From Plasmopara viticola (Eukaryota > Oomycota > Peronosporomycetes > Peronosporales > Peronosporaceae), in the NCBI GenBank assembly GCA_001695595.3, contig MBPM02000034.1, forward strand, positions 620,001-684,000: 64,000 nt of DNA, in the 5' to 3' direction. Positions 24,171 through 35,274 of this stretch are shown piece after piece. Below the pieces are notes generated by a model. That model did not search any database, was not told where the DNA came from, and was given only the letters and a program-made list of their open reading frames with translations. Position numbers and translations under genes: made by a program. The stretch's first letter is position 1. Each line of letters opens with the position of its first letter.

Positions 24171-27100
24171 TCGCGCGTTATTTTTGAGGGGCCAAAATTG
24201 TGGTCGTGACTTAGCATATTGCGGCATTCCCAACAAGAAAAGCGAGCATTTGCATGGTTATAAAGAAATCAATACGTTGAAACGACCTAGAAAATTGTAA
24301 AGCCGACGAAAAGACATAGATATGTGAGTCGCATGCCATGCGCTGGCATCCAGTCGAGCGTCATAAGTAGATGGAACCAGCAGAGTCTTAATGCAAATTC
24401 ATGGGGCGAATTATAAGATACATGCTGAGGCCATATGCAGACCGAGCGCTCAAGGATGAAGCAAGTCGATGCTTGAAGAACTCCCTGCGCATAAGACAAA
24501 ACGTCTTAGGTGTAACAAAGCAACCAGACGGGTTTAGAACACTGCCCATTTAGTAAGTATATAAAGCCAAGCCAATAACAAAAGGCGCGGTAAAGCAATT
24601 ATTGGAGGCTAATTGCGTACATTAATCAGCGATGATTATCCGCTAGATTCCACTACCAAGGCAGACAGGCCAATATCTAGCACTAGTGTAAAAAGAAGCG
24701 TAATCCTGAGCTAATCGACTCTACATGATCACACATCGAACGCTCACGGCAAGCCTGAAGATGTAATCTTGCATGATGTGCAACGTATGCGTGCATCGAA
24801 TGAGAAGATCTGGCGGCATTTGATTTTTTTATCTGCACTCGAGCTTGCGCGAGGAGATTTCAGAGAAGCAAATTTATGTTGTTCATTCAAGTGGCTTGCT
24901 CTATCTATGGTGCGCTATCCTTTTTATTACAAAGAGCCAAGTGTAGTGATAGTTAGAGTTGACCGCGTTGTATTAAAATGTATCTCAATTCATGAGCTGC
25001 TAAAGAATCAACAAAATAGATTCTGCGCGATTTCTTATACTCCTTGCGATTATACCAATTATTTTTTTGGTAAATTAAGCCCCACAGTGGGTGCCCATAT
25101 AATGCCTCTGTGACTTGTGCCGCTATTCGAAAGCCCACACAGAAAACCAAATTGGCATTAAAATCAAGTCTCGGTGGGGGAGACTGTACCGAGGTTACAC
25201 AAACTCACTAGTTAGTGGAATGCATATTGCATGACGCGTGTTTAGAAATGTCATATGTTTCGGAAATTGATGATGAAATAGGTGTCAATAAGGTTGTTGG
25301 TCGAGCTAGGGTCTGTGATTTGACTTGTATAGACTCACCAAGTCTAAAGTCTATTTTTTGTTGTTTACACGACCAAGATATGAGAATGTGAACGCCACCC
25401 ACACCCCTTTAATCAGTGTGTGTCGCATTTGTTGGTTTCATTAATCTATGGCGTGGAATAGGCTACGTAGCTTTTTAAGCATCAATACTGAAAAGCTAAC
25501 AGAAACGTAATGCATGGCCTAATGTCTACTGCACTGTGCGAGGTAGTAAGCGTATACTGTAACCGCACAAGGGGCTTAATTGCTATAATGAAGGTCAACA
25601 ATTTTTCTAATTAAAGAATGTAGATGTTGCATGAAGCTTTGTAACTATAGCTCTTGAAGTCAGACAGATAGCGATCTGCGACTCATATTGGGTTTGAAAA
25701 CAGAGCAAAATGCAGAGACCTAAAGTCATGCGTTCTTTACGCAAAGAGCTATTGGGCCGGTGGTTGCCATCCATAACAATGAAAGCTGTAATTTCTTTTA
25801 AAAAGAAAATTATCAGCCATCCCAGCCATCAGGCTTCTTTTACCTAAGGCATTGCGAGAAAGCTTGACCTAATACGTAGCATATTTAAGCAGAAGCTGAT
25901 TTTTGAGCTCACACATGTAAACAAGCTGCTTCTAAATAGTTATTACTGGTGAATGCCCATTCGAGCAGCTACATGACAGCAAGAGCCACTGCCTGTTGCT
26001 TCGCTTGTGAACGACATCATCGCTATTTCGACCTCTGCGAGATTAGTTTCATACTTTTTTTTAAAAAAAAGGCCACGCTCACCGTGAGCGGCTAGCTTGT
26101 CTATCCCGTCCTATATACTAAAACATGTGAGCATACATCTCTATCCTCTGAGTATATCAATCTAAAGACTTAGGCGTAGATCAAATACTAGGTTCACCGG
26201 GTGCAGCGGGGTTACCGCAGCTCTTTGGTTGAGCTCAAGTCCCTGACCTTCTACACTTACAACTTATCAGAGCCATAATTTACTACTTGCCTAACTCCAA
26301 GAGTTCGTTCAAGTCTCACTGCTATGATAGAATTTACTCTTGATTAAAATAAATTTTTATATGTAGATATTAATAAAAAATCGTGTGGGGAATTAATTTA
26401 CGATTACTATAAAATATAGTACTTCCCGCTGGTGCACATAAGCAAGCTCAAGTGTCCATGTACCACGCGGCACGCGTAGGTAGCTATGCCATCGAATGAT
26501 GATCAAGTCGCTCGTAGAGTAAAATTGTGCCACGCGCGCCGGTTATCTTTTGTGGTAACTGCTTGCCGCATGCAAAAAATAGGATGCGATTGCGATAAAT
26601 TAATGATTATTAGTTATATCATAAAAATTCGCTATCTTCCGAAACACATTTTGTTTATCGCACAAAAAGAGGCTAAATTCTCCAATAATAAGTATGTCTG
26701 CAGGAGAATTATAGCTGATAAAGTTCTAGGATTGCTAGAAGAGACCAAAGTTTAAATTTATACGAACATTTGATTCAAAATTTAATCGCTTCGAATGATT
26801 TTGTTCAGTTTTCGTAAACATCTTTGAAAGAAGTGGCACTCAAATTGCCGGCTTTGATTCCGCGTTTAGCTCGTTTGTATGCTCTTTCATTTCCTTAACT
26901 AGCATTTTACGACTGCAACTGACACACAAACAAGCTGAACTCAAATGCTACACGAACTTGATGTCGCATCTAAGCTTCGTGTGGTTGACAAACAGAGAGA
27001 AGTAAGAGCAATCTCAACGACAGAACATAAGCGCTTGATTCGTTAATGAGACCACAGTAAGTGTTTTTGCTAAATTTTGGGAAGTTCTTCATTTAAGCGG

Positions 27101-28761
27101 ATAGCATCGGAATAGGACCGGATGAATATCATTCTGCTTTCATGTAGTGGCACGAAAAAAAAATGCTGTTGTACATATGTATGAGAGTTGATACCATCTC
27201 TATGTTTTCGGCAAAATCTCAAGATTGTTTTCTATTTTTAAAGCATATGACTATCCTTTATGTAGAAGGTGGTGCGCAAAATATATACAGGTAGAAGACC
27301 CCTATCTTTGTTACTTGCCAGTCCTCACTAGTGCACGAGTTTTTTAAATCTTCTTGAAGACGGTGGCAAAGTGGTTTATGGCCAAGGTAGCCGTCTTTAT
27401 CATGGTAAAGATGTTCAAGCAGTCTACGGTTTGGCTCTCAGGGCCCTTCGTAAGCTAGCAAGACTATTTTTATGAATTTGAGACGGTCCGTTATGTGGCG
27501 TGAGCCATCATACTGCTATCGGCCGTGCACCTCCCGGGCTTTTCAGGACTTACCGTCGCATATTTTCACGTGGACCTTGTGCTAGGTGACGTCTAGGAGC
27601 ATCTTTGCTATCACCGGCCATCTTAGCCTTTTCCTTCGTTTGAAGATCCCGGTTACCAAAGTCAAGGAGTATATGTGCCACAGCTTAAAGTACAAAAACA
27701 TTGCTGTCGGACCACTAAGAGCATCTGTGAGGTCCTGAGGATTTTCTACGTTTGTCTATTTACCACGTTTATAAACTTAATACCACTCCGCAGCTTCTCT
27801 GCCGCACTATTTCGTCGAGTCGGCTTTTCACAAAAAAGGATGGCCGTTATTTTGCCCTTTTTTGGCTCATAGCCATTGACGTGAACTGCGCCAACCCTCG
27901 CCCGACCCTGTGAAAGGAGTGGCCGCGATATTTTAAAGTTTGATCGCGCTTTTACTGTGTTATACAATACGGTTCGTAGTTAGTCTCTCATTCCAAGAGT
28001 CCGCTCAGATCAGCATGTCTATGCTTACGTGCTATACAAATTTGCTGTCTTACTTCGTCTCTGATCATTGGATTTTATGAAATTTACACCACCAGCGATC
28101 TGCATTTTTTGTACAGCAAGTCATTTGGCTGACCGCGTGAGTCATTGCGCGGATGATTTTGGCTAATTTACCGATTCTTGATACGATAAACTTTACTATC
28201 AGCCTGGCCTCGATGATTCATTTTAATGGTAGTTGGCATGCCATCATCATATTCGTGTGTCAAGCAAATTGTTTTCAGTGAATTATATCAACGAAGACAT
28301 TTTGAGACTGGTCCTGGCCATTATGAATCGCTGCAGACGCTAGGCCCTCATAGATCAGGTTTTGCGCAAAGCAGCGAGTAGGCTCTCTTCCATTTAAGCA
28401 TGCTTGTAGATTTTAGGCTAGTTTGCTGTCTCATAGAAGCAAGTGCTTGCTGGAGCGCTAATGACACCAATTTTCTTTTTTCTCGCTAAAAGATGAATGT
28501 GCCTAGGCGAAGAAGATCGGCTGAATGCGCCCCCCGTTACGCCTAAAGCAACCTTCGGTGTAGGCACAGCCAAGTCTTTGGTGCAGGCGCACTTTTGGCG
28601 CGGACACACCCACTTCTGCCGAAGCAGCCTTTGTGGTGGGTGGGCTTGCTCATCGCCAAACGACCTGGTCGACTGGCGGTCTTTTATCCACTATTATAAT
28701 AAGATTTGCCAAGTAAACATGGTATTGGCGGAAATTCTAATTCGTTGGGAGCTTTCTATTG
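24171..28761. other. AT-rich gene-poor stretch
   Basis: No complete gene is recognised in 4.6 kb. An open frame at 26486-26755 (plus, 89 codons from ATG) has no family resemblance. A T8A8 palindrome followed by a perfect GC-rich hairpin sits at 26055-26090. A gypsy integrase remnant at 27310-27422 is listed separately. Confidence 0.4.
27310..27422 (-). pseudogene. Possible gypsy integrase zinc-finger remnant
   Basis: The minus-strand frame reads LLEHLYHDKDGYLGHKPLCH and continues with RLQEDLKNS. It resembles the first zinc-binding part of Ty3/gypsy integrase ('H...GHLG..KTL.RL'). No other domain of the element is visible nearby, so the call is weak. Confidence 0.35.
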
Positions 28762-29089
28762 TATTGTATTGTATTGTATTACGTTATCGCGTTGCCAAAA
28801 TATGCACGTGCTAGGCTCTATGGCTAGTCCACGGCATAGAGTGGTGTCCGCATACGTCGGGTCTCGTTCGGCGGGCAGTGCAGCCAGCACCGAGGCCGTG
28901 AGGGTCTTCCATTATTTTGTGTAGTTCTGACTTGGTAAGAGCCCAGGTGGCGCCCTAGTGCTGGAGACCGTCGCGTCGAGGGTGAGACTCGTTAGAGACC
29001 TGCAGATGCCCGAGAGCACCTGCCCGAAGCGCGCGAGCATTTAGCCCCCGCGCTTGGAAGGAGGGCGTCACCCCAACCTTTTCCGAAAA
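28762..29089 (-). mobile_element. SINE-like retroelement, copy 1 (full length)
   Basis: A 328-bp unit runs head (29089) to tail (28762) on the minus strand. Its tail is a run of (ATACA) units, seen on the plus strand as repeated TATTG. It is flanked by a perfect 12-bp direct repeat AGCTTT CTATTG at 28750-28761 and 29090-29101. A long target duplication plus a simple-repeat tail is the hallmark of LINE-mobilised elements. It carries no protein. Related copies lie at 31614-31885 and 51749-52074. Confidence 0.8.
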
Positions 29090-29190
29090 AGCTTTCTATT
29101 GCCACTGTAAAATTAAAAGTCGCGTTGTGTTGAGTATAAGCAATAAATATTGTACTCAACATTTAATGAATATCTCCTTGATATATTGCA

Positions 29191-29789
29191 TTAAGGCTGG
29201 GCTTGTGTACCGTGAGCTTGCACATAAAGCTCCTTCACGCACTTCATGACCACCTCAAACGTTTCTGACGAACGATCCTTCAGTCCAATGGCCACTAAAA
29301 CAGGCAGGCCGACTGGAACTCTAACAAACCATTCATTCAGCACCACCTCTTTCCTCACCGTTCATATAATTCCATGCACTTACCCAAAGTGTTCCAGCAT
29401 CTGCCGTGCGTACACGAGCAGTAGTGGATCATCGCGCCGTCCTAGACGAACTCGAATATCCGGTTGTAACTTGCCACTGATCGAGTCTTTATGATGCGCT
29501 TCAACCTGCCGCATACATCACCATACAGCCACAATATCTTCTTAGCTACATCAACTGCATGAAAGCCGCAGTGTCTTTCCAGATACCAATGTGGCAAAAG
29601 TGCCCAATTGCGTCACGGCGATGAAGACACGGTCAGCAAAGATCGATAGAGCAATATTTGTGGGTACTCCGTTAATACTCTAGTCAAAGCGCAATTTTTA
29701 ATAGTTGCATATCAATTCCATCCTGTTAAAGGGCGCACCTTCCGGCTAGTCTTGGTGTCTAGCGCTAGTAGTGGCTTTGCTTCGGCCAT
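29191..29789 (-). CDS. PSMG3: Proteasome assembly chaperone 3 (PSMG3/PAC3) homologue, 131 aa, four exons
   Basis: On the minus strand, exons are 29789-29739, 29679-29587, 29505-29384 and 29320-29191, separated by GT-AG introns of 59, 81 and 63 bp. All junctions keep phase and total 132 codons including TAA. The protein shows the PSMG3 pattern: a 'GVPTNIALSIFADRVFIAVT' first strand block followed by QLGTFATLV, then GRRDDPLLLVYARQ, then VGLPVLVAIGLKDRSSETFE. Human PSMG3 is 122 aa, so the size fits. With PSMG4 it helps build the alpha ring of the 20S proteasome. It starts 266 bp from the divergent Rab18 gene and ends about 100 bp from SINE-like copy 1. Any splice-unaware scan would miss it because no exon exceeds 130 nt. 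Confidence 0.85.
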
Positions 29790-30055
29790 GATAGTATAAG
29801 ATTAGTGCATTTTTTAAAGCGAATATGATTGGCCATAAAGACGACACCGACTGATTTGACATATAGAGACTGGCCTCGACGGAGAAAAGCTCTAAGAGAA
29901 CGCTTGTCGCCCAAAGTCCATTTTCCGGCCCGAAGCACTGTATCAGCAGGTACGTCATTCTCCCCAAGATACCTAGCTCTCTTATCAAGCGGTATTAGAG
30001 TGCAGAGTTTTATCCTCATCTAAACAATATGTGTCGTTTGTTAGCTGTAGACGAA

Positions 30056-30973
<918 letters not shown>

Positions 30974-31613
30974 AATTCCATGCTTTGTTGTTAATGCTCC
31001 CCAATTCACCTCTTTTTGGGTCACGGCTTGCGTTTGATCGATCTTCGTCAATGTTTGAGTTTCTCATGCCTTTTCGACGAGAAATGACGAGAATAGAGGT
31101 TCTTGACACGCAAGTTGCCAACGTCGTGCTGCATCAAGTTCTTGCGCCGGCGTTGTATTTGAGGATTTGAAGGACAGGGATTGAGTGAAGATGCAATACA
31201 TACTTTTGAGGCTAATTTATGGGCTTACTTTTTCTTTTTCTAATCTAGAAATCTGCTAGATCAAGGCTTTTTCCTCCAGTACATAATTTGGAAAGGTTAG
31301 TGCGTAAAATACGTAGACAGTACGCGATGAAAATATCAAGAAAGGCAAGTTATCAATTAATACAATACAAGCTTCTAGAGAGCACGATCGCATGATATGA
31401 GCTACGCTCTGCTTTTGATATAGACTGTGGTCTGTCAGGGTGTAAGTATCCGGAAAGATGAATGAATGATCGGATCAGACATAAACAATTGGCGCTACGT
31501 GTTGTACATACCAATTCGTCGAAAACGGGAGAGAGCACTAACTTTGGAATACTTATAACAGAGCGTATAGAGTGAACAGACTATGGTATTTAAAAGAGCC
31601 GATATGTGCTAAG
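30974..31613. other. Rab18 3' region and spacer
   Basis: About 640 bp follows the Rab18 stop. A plus-strand frame remains open to 31170 but in a different reading frame and without a start of its own; I read it as 3' untranslated sequence. Nothing else is recognised before SINE-like copy 2. Confidence 0.45.
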
Positions 31614-31885
31614 TCTCGGAAAAGGTTGAGGTGACGCCCTCCTTCCAAGCGCAGGGGATAAATGCTCGCGCGCTTCGGGCAGGTGCTCTCGGGCATCTGC
31701 AGGTCTCAAACGAGTCTCACCCTCGACGCGACGGTCTCCAGCACTAGGGCGCCATTTGGGCTCTTACCAAGTCAGAGCTAAACAAAATAATGGAAGACCC
31801 TCACGACCTCGGTGCGTGGACTAGCCAGACTGAGCCTAGCACGTGCATAACTTGGCAACGTGATAACGTAATACAATACAATACA
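31614..31885 (+). mobile_element. SINE-like retroelement, copy 2 (internally deleted)
   Basis: Plus-strand copy with head TCTCGGAAAAGG and tail (ATACA)n, flanked by a perfect 10-bp duplication ATGTGCTAAG at 31604-31613 and 31886-31895. Compared with copies 1 and 3 it lacks about 58 bp near 31821, between two GTG-containing sequences, which looks like a microhomology deletion. Confidence 0.8.
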
Positions 31886-32169
31886 ATGTGCTAAGATTAC
31901 TCAATGAGCTGGTGAGGGTATATCACTTAAGTACAGGCACCGCGCGTTACGTACTCATAGTCGCGTTGGCTCGGAGATCAAAGAATGACCTAATTCTTCC
32001 GCTCTGCTGCTGAAAGCAGGCCAAAATCATAAGGGTGCTATTTATACAGAGGCCGATCCGAACAATAACGTGCCAGCGACTGCCAAGCGCTTCCATCAAT
32101 CGCCACTGAAGAATATGGGCGCATTGTCATTGGGCCTTTGCCAGATTTGGCAAGTGCCACTCCAACACA

Positions 32170-32304
32170 ATGGTGCGCAAGGTCGAACCTTCCGGTGCCT
32201 TGGATTTCTACCGTGAGCTTCACGCAGATGAGGATCATGTTCAGCCAGACGATGGGTGCATCTTCGGAGGCATGATCGCCGAGGATGCCCTTAAATCAAG
32301 CTGA
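32170..32304 (+). CDS. Possible small gene or last exon, 44 aa
   Basis: ATG at 32170 opens a 44-codon frame ending at TGA 32302-32304. Its composition is protein-like (FYRELHADEDHVQPDD followed by GCIFGGMIAED). The stop lies five bases from the stop of the convergent minus-strand gene, which fits tightly packed convergent genes. It may be the last exon of a longer gene whose upstream exons I cannot place. No family recognised. Confidence 0.3.
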   Translation: MVRKVEPSGALDFYRELHADEDHVQPDDGCIFGGMIAEDALKSS

Positions 32305-32308
32305 ATTT

Positions 32309-33770
32309 TCAAATGGCTAGAGCAGTAAGAGCAACATGAAAGAAGTTGCTGAAAAAAAAAATCAAGCTCAGTAGGGAACGAGTTGAGATGTATTTGAGAC
32401 CGAAGGTATCGCAAACGTTGCAAGGCCGCAATGCGGTGGTCCTGAGCTGCCTCAAGAAGGTCGTGGCCGCGAAGCAGGCAAGTTGGTCGCTCTCTCACGA
32501 ACGAGCCACACGTTAAATCGCTGCTTGCCTTCATCAGAGAGAACGATATCCTTCTCGATGCCATAAGCATGACGACGATGTAGCAAGCTGTGAGTAAGCG
32601 ATCTTGACCAAGAAAGGCACGCAAGTCGTCATGCGCCCATGATACCGATCATGTAAAGAGCATTTAGAGAAATGCGGGATTGTTACAGTAAAAACGACCT
32701 CATGTAATTGAGTGGAATGCACTTTTATGGCCATTTGGTCCTTTTGAATTGCTAAAGGCGGAAACACAAACGTGTGGAAAGGCAACGCAGAACCACTCGC
32801 GCTTGTTTCAATGAACAGCGCATGCGGACAGCGCCATCCATCGCATTCCACACTAAAGATGCGCTATCGTGCAGAGAAGTTGTGGAGACTAGCTTGAGTC
32901 GCATGGAAGCCAAAGACAGGAGATCAGGAGTTGTCGCACTGTGGGCAAACGAAGCTTTGTTCCGCCACAATTGCTTGACGGTAAAAGGGCCTCACGGCTT
33001 ACCAATTTGACTGTCAATGCCCCAAAAGTATTTGCGTCGAGCACATACGTGCACATTTAATCGTCGTGTCCACCAGAGAGCATTAAGGTGTACCGAATCG
33101 TTTCAGCATTGTCAAATTCTTCAACTAACGAAAGCGATGCCACTTGTTCACACTTGTGAACACGTTTAAGCTCATGAGCAAGCGATTGTTTCACCAAGTC
33201 AAAGACATCAAATTATCGATATCGGCCTATAATTCAGTAAAAGGCTTCTACAGCTCCAAGGGTCTAAGGTGAATGCAGTTGAGTCATCTGGCGTGGCATC
33301 GTTGTAAGCTTTCGCAAAACATACAGTGAATAAGCACAAAAAAGTAATTGACTGCACAAGAATCCAATGTACAGATCTTCATTAGCGCGGCCCACCAATA
33401 ATCTTTGACGAAGCCATAGGTACCACAAGAGAAATGCCAATCATGCCTCTAAATCGATCGACATGTTGATCGGACACGAACATGATGTCCATGATTTTGT
33501 GTCTTAAATGTAGTTTGGGGCGGCGTATTGCCAGCGATTAATTGTTGCAAATTTTGCCAAAAATGCACTTTACATATTATAAATGGTAAACTTGGGAGGA
33601 GTAAAACCCTGCATTTGGCGCTCGCTTCCAATACGGTATCCGGGGTGAGACTCAAAATTTGCATGCATGAGAACGATGCCTGAATTATTATTAAGGCGAG
33701 CTTGCCGATTGGAAGCACTTAAAGGCGAGATTTTTATTTGCACGGCTGGCTTAATCGTATCGAACGGCAT
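32309..33770 (-). CDS. Multi-exon gene of unknown function (exon model incomplete)
   Basis: I do not recognise the protein. The 3' half is well supported: introns at 32588-32645 (58 bp), 32451-32511 (61 bp) and 32349-32400 (52 bp, weak gtctca donor) join exons in phase. The product reads IPHFSKCSLHDRLLHRRHA, then GIEKDIVLSDEGKQRFNAAQ, then RYLRNFFHVALTALAI, with TGA at 32309-32311. Further up, a 63-bp intron at 33011-33073 joins RYTLML to SVKLVSREALLP. The 5' part starts at ATG 33770 (MPFDTIKPAVQ) with a 71-bp intron at 33503-33573. The middle (about 32650-33010 and 33074-33390) is not fully resolved; stops there may be unplaced introns or real damage. Size would be roughly 330-380 aa. Confidence 0.5.
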
Positions 33771-33779
33771 GCTAGCAAT

Positions 33780-34187
33780 CAAGTGAGCCAGGCATTACAG
33801 GAAGTGATCAAAGGCTACCTGATAAGATTTACGATTTATGCAGGTTATCGGTTTCGAAAAAGGGCTACACCAGTATTGCTTAGGGGTAGCTTCGTAGTGG
33901 TATACCTGACCGCATTTGTTAATCAATCACCACCGTAAGCCTTAATCTTTCTTTTCCCTTTTTTGAATAACGTCATACTTTTTCATTCGTGCGAACGACA
34001 ATCAGCACGCAAACTTTTCAGATCCTGCAATATTTTTACTGCATCTGTGTTTCAGCGAAGTTTTGTGTATACTTCGCGAGAAGATGATTGGCTTCCACTT
34101 GTACCAGCAGATAGCAAAGGCACTACCCGGGCCACAATTTCAAATGCTCGAGAAGCAGTATCACAACCAAGCAGCGTCAGTGCATAA
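33780..34187 (+). CDS. Uncertain exon pair, no family
   Basis: A plus-strand frame ending near 33936 (YLTAFVNQSPP) meets a GTAAGC donor, and an acceptor CTTTTCAG near 34020 restores the frame into SCNIFTASVFQRSFVYTSRE, then DDWLPLVPADSKG, ending at TAA 34185-34187. The splice signals are good. The 5' end is unknown and would overlap the start of the minus-strand gene, and the minus strand is also open here. Treat as tentative. Confidence 0.25.
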
Positions 34188-34750
34188 AAAACCGTAAAGT
34201 CAACATTAAGCGGATCATAAGCATATCGACATAAGATAAGGGAAAGCTCGTACCGGTATTAAAAAAGCAGTCTCTTTTAAATGCGACGCTCCCCATAGAT
34301 CGTACTCGTAAGATATCGATTATATAGAGGTTTTTCTTATTAGCTCAAATAATGTGGTTTCGTTCAAATTCGGTCATTAGAGTATCAGAAGGATAAGCTC
34401 TTAATAATTAATGGCTTACATTAGCAGCGGCACCAGTAAGCCCACGAGTCAGTGTGTGGTTTGCAATCAACTTGGACATCCATGTCGAGAATAATGATCA
34501 CCGCTTTCACAGATGCGCATGTGATGGACGACCCTTCTCTGCTCATGAAACTCTCAGCCTGTAATATTAGTCAACCTCTACTTTAGGACCTAATCACTAA
34601 TCTCGCAGAGCTGACCAATAAGAGGCTTTTATTTTTAAAAAGGAGCCGCTGGGAAGTGGCGTTGAAGCTAGCCCCAAACGGCTGGAATATCAATTTGTAA
34701 TTTGACTACTCAAGCTCACGTTGTGCCTCAGTTTAACCTCTATCTCTATC
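34188..34750. other. Spacer without recognised content
   Basis: No frame or motif of note; presumably the promoter region of the small gene at 34751. Confidence 0.45.
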
Positions 34751-35077
34751 ATGTCCATGACGTCTTCTGTCGACAGTGGTGCGCTAGGCGTTTGTTCTGA
34801 TTTCGATTGCTGTAGATCTCATGCTTTTATCTTTTCTCTTGTAGCTACCCCGACCAAGTCGGAATGCCTCGAGCTCTTTCGTGCTTTAAAGAATAAGGAT
34901 GAGCTCTCGCTCTCGTGCAAGGAGATTATGCAAATAATTACGGCGAACGACAAAGGCGTGATGGAAAACGAGCCGCTTAACACGCACGGCGGCAGCAGGA
35001 CACGCGGTGGTATCAGTCACGCAGCGCTGCAGCGCCGTTTCACGGGCAAGATGTCTGGCGTCAGACTTTCTGGCTAG
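34751..35077 (+). CDS. Small protein of unknown function, 86 aa, one intron
   Basis: Exons 34751-34778 and 34845-35077 flank a 66-bp GT-AG intron (gtgcgc...cttgtag) and give 87 codons including TAG. The intron length is a multiple of three and it has no in-frame stop, so retaining it would insert 22 residues. The spliced protein reads MSMTSSVDSATPTKSE, then CLELFRALKNKDELS, then LQRRFTGKMSGVRLSG. It is charged and has no signal peptide or membrane segment. I do not recognise the family. It lies about 200 bp upstream of the Era GTPase on the same strand. Confidence 0.6.
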   Translation: MSMTSSVDSGALGVCSDFDCCRSHAFIFSLVATPTKSECLELFRALKNKDELSLSCKEIMQIITANDKGVMENEPLNTHGGSRTRGGISHAALQRRFTGKMSGVRLSG

Positions 35078-35274
35078 ACCGAAGTGGAGGTCGCATTTCG
35101 TCTAGTCAATACCAGGCTTTTCTTCTAGGTGCTTTTCTATTGTTGTGGTGTTTGCACGTATTAAACTAATAAAAATACTTGGGTGATTATCCTTTTAATA
35201 CCGTACGTTTGCCATGTGTGAAAAAAAGTGGGTGATTGGTTTTACTGCATGCCAACCATATCACTCGCTCGCAA

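Noticed and set aside
28497..28924. Overlapping plus-strand frames around 28.5-28.9 kb
   Set aside because: The right part lies inside SINE-like copy 1, and the repeated VLYCIVLY residues are only the translated TATTG tail.
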